From Clostridiales bacterium (GTDB lineage: Bacteria; Bacillota; Clostridia; Oscillospirales; Oscillospiraceae), in contig SFHJ01000055.1 of NCBI GenBank assembly GCA_004555655.1, positions 1 to 7,389 of the forward strand: a stretch of DNA of 7,389 bases. The letters run 5' to 3'. Each line of letters opens with the position of its first letter. Positions within the stretch are counted from its first letter, which is position 1. The notes beneath the pieces were generated by a model. It saw only the letters and a list, made by a program, of their open reading frames with translations, was not told the DNA's origin and searched no databases. The position numbers and the translations under genes are program-made. Shown here piece after piece: positions 6,656-7,389 of this stretch.

Positions 6656-6684
6656 ATTATAACAGAAGAGGCTATGTTTCGCAA
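6656..6684 (-). promoter_or_regulatory. Sigma-70/SigA-type promoter for rsmE and the - strand genes
   Basis: On the - strand, TTGCGA (6684-6679, four of six consensus bases) is separated by 17 bases from TATAAT (6661-6656, perfect). Transcription would start near 6649, about 34 bases before the rsmE GTG. It is divergent from the tRNA promoter, with 42 bases between the two -35 boxes. Confidence 0.7.
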
Positions 6685-6726
6685 GAGAAAAAAGCATACG
6701 CAGATGCAGGAAACGAAAAATTCCGG

Positions 6727-6755
6727 TTGACAAATGCTCCACAGATGATTATAAT
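6727..6755 (+). promoter_or_regulatory. Consensus promoter of the tRNA-Leu gene
   Basis: TTGACA (6727-6732) and TATAAT (6750-6755) are both perfect matches, with the ideal 17-base spacer. The mature tRNA begins 26 bases after the -10 box, leaving a short 5' leader. This is a strong SigA-type promoter, as expected for a stable RNA gene. Confidence 0.92.
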
Positions 6756-6780
6756 GATTAAGCATTGTGAATGATGCGAC

Positions 6781-6865
6781 GCGAGAGTGCTGGAATAGGT
6801 AGACAGGCACGTTTGAGGGGCGTGTGGCAACAGTCGTGTGAGTTCAAGTCTCATCTCTCGCACCA
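6781..6865 (+). tRNA. tRNA-Leu (anticodon GAG), CCA encoded
   Basis: An 85-base class II tRNA. The acceptor stem GCGAGAG (6781-6787) pairs with CTCTCGC (6855-6861), followed by discriminator A and encoded CCA. The D stem is CTG/CAG with a GG-containing loop. The anticodon stem is CACGT/GCGTG with one G-U pair, closing the loop TTGAGGG, giving anticodon GAG (leucine, codons CUC and CUU). A long variable arm (TGGC-AACA-GTCG) fits leucine. The T arm is GTGAG-TTCAAGT-CTCAT. All stems pair, so the gene looks functional. Confidence 0.95.
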
Positions 6866-6866
6866 T

Positions 6867-6921
6867 AACTGGACACCGATTTTGATACGACGAGTATCGA
6901 AGCGGGTGTCCAGTTTCTTTT
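6867..6921 (+). terminator. Intrinsic terminator of tRNA-Leu
   Basis: AACTGGACACC (6867-6877) pairs with GGTGTCCAGTT (6905-6915). An inner stem of GATAC with GTATC extends the hairpin, and the tail is TTTCTTTT. It begins only one base after the CCA end, so processing and termination signals are adjacent. Confidence 0.88.
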
Positions 6922-6930
6922 GTGTAAAGT

Positions 6931-6951
6931 CCTTGATTTGCAAGGTTTTTT
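6931..6951 (+). terminator. Small second terminator-like hairpin
   Basis: CCTTG and CAAGG (6931-6935, 6941-6945) form a 5-bp stem with a 5-base loop, directly followed by six T (6946-6951). The stem is short, but the T-tract is good. It would act as a back-up behind the first tRNA terminator. Confidence 0.45.
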
Positions 6952-6968
6952 CGATACTTTTTAATGAT

Positions 6969-7020
6969 AACAGGCTCTACAGCGATTCTGAAACGGTCGC
7001 TGCAGAGCCTGTTTGCTTTT
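6969..7020 (+). terminator. Third hairpin terminator downstream of tRNA-Leu
   Basis: The 17-base arm AACAGGCTCTACAGCGA (6969-6985) pairs with 6997-7013 with a single A-C mismatch and an 11-base loop. TTTGCTTTT follows. The stem is much longer than needed. On the - strand the tail is ATCATT, so it acts mainly on + strand transcripts. Confidence 0.65.
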
Positions 7021-7186
7021 CTCTGTATATACTTTATAACGAAAGGTCTATGGGGTGTGCATTTTGAGCCAGAAGGGTGTGCATCTTATAACGATAACTA
7101 TTTCACTGTTTAGACCAATTATACATACTGGATCAGTCTGACCTTGGCTGACACTGAGCCAAGATGTTTTGAGGCCCAGCGGATTG
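7021..7186. other. AT-richer non-coding stretch with direct repeats, probable end region of a decayed IS
   Basis: No credible gene is seen here. TTATAACGA occurs at 7032-7040 and 7084-7092. Between the copies GGGTGTGCAT occurs at 7051-7060 and 7073-7082, so the repeats are nested. An inverted repeat CTTGGCT/AGCCAAG (7143-7149, 7157-7163) lies nearer the transposase remnant. Base composition is lower in GC than the gene-bearing part. The stretch may contain the terminal sequence of the insertion element, but I could not identify its matching end, which would be outside the window. Confidence 0.4.
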
Positions 7187-7389
7187 TTACGCGGCATAGA
7201 TTGCATCCATCCCGGCCTCAAACGCTTCGTCTGGTTTCTGATAGTCCAAAATCTTTCAGGGGGGAGTGCATTGGCTCAAAGCCAACAGCCAGGATGTCAT
7301 CTGCGCAAAAGGAATCCGTACGCTTGCCCTTCCGCAGAAAGCGGCGGATCAGGTCATTGTGCTTTTCGATGCCGCCCTTTTCCAAGGAG
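7187..7389 (-). pseudogene. IS30-family transposase, C-terminal remnant with frameshifts
   Basis: On the - strand the frame from 7388 reads SLEKGGIEKHNDLIRRFLRK, matching the IS30-family DDE signature around the third acidic residue (the Glu encoded at 7367-7365 in GGIExxNxLIRRFxPKG). After ADDILAV the frame fails and stops at 7218-7220. The expected family ending continues in another frame as KILDYQKPDEAFEAGMDAIY, with TAA at 7187-7189. Between them, fragments resembling ANALP occur in the third frame next to a C6 run (7258-7264 region), so at least two small indels are needed to restore the protein. The usual Pro of the FxPKG motif is Arg here. The upstream part, including any start codon, lies beyond the window. 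The element appears inactive, unless the remaining copy is functional elsewhere. Confidence 0.78.

Noticed and set aside
6616..6810. N-terminal extension of rsmE to 6810
   Set aside because: It would run through the rsmE promoter and the tRNA gene, and the family N-terminus begins at PKFF.
6781..7092. tRNA-Leu as an attachment site for an integrated element
   Set aside because: No repeat of the tRNA 3' end was found downstream and no integrase is visible. The nearby transposase is of IS30 type, which does not integrate into tRNA genes in that way.

Overview
The window looks like chromosomal DNA of a GC-rich Gram-positive anaerobe, probably a clostridial gut-type Firmicute (Oscillospiraceae-like). 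This rests on the AGGAGG-type ribosome binding sites, GTG and TTG starts, a SpoVB-type flippase, intrinsic terminators and overall codon use. The taxonomy is inferred from style, not from a marker gene.

Left part, + strand (1-1890): the last 45 codons of a Gfo/Idh/MocA-type NAD(P)-dependent oxidoreductase, a 171-base gap with a possible 16-residue leader ORF, then a complete DegT/DnrJ/EryC1/StrS PLP aminotransferase. An oxidoreductase followed by a DegT-type transaminase is the usual arrangement for oxidising a sugar or cyclitol hydroxyl to a ketone and aminating it. The substrate cannot be read from the sequence. A 210-base 3' region with structured motifs ends in a near-loopless 36-base palindromic terminator.

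Middle part, - strand (1948-6615): a five-gene run read right to left from a recognisable promoter near 6656-6684. The genes are rsmE (16S rRNA m3U1498 methyltransferase), an unrecognised 257-residue membrane protein, a terminator-like hairpin, a SpoVB/MATE-like lipid-linked polysaccharide flippase, a low-specificity threonine aldolase, and a hypoxanthine/deoxyinosine DNA glycosylase (UDG family 6). The last two overlap by GTGA. The hairpin after the membrane-protein gene contains the ribosome binding site of the flippase gene, and the flippase TTG start lies at the end of its T-tract, so read-through and translation there may be linked. The flippase also seems to lack about 15 residues at a normally conserved loop.

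Right part, + strand (6727-7389): a perfect-consensus promoter drives a tRNA-Leu(GAG) gene with encoded CCA, divergent from rsmE. The tRNA is followed by up to three consecutive hairpin terminators. Beyond lies lower-GC DNA with nested direct repeats and the decayed C-terminal end of an IS30-family transposase (- strand), which runs off the window.

No defence system, CRISPR array or clearly novel multi-gene system was found. The most notable points are the terminator/start-codon overlap before the flippase gene, the apparent deletion inside the flippase, and the decayed insertion sequence beside the tRNA.
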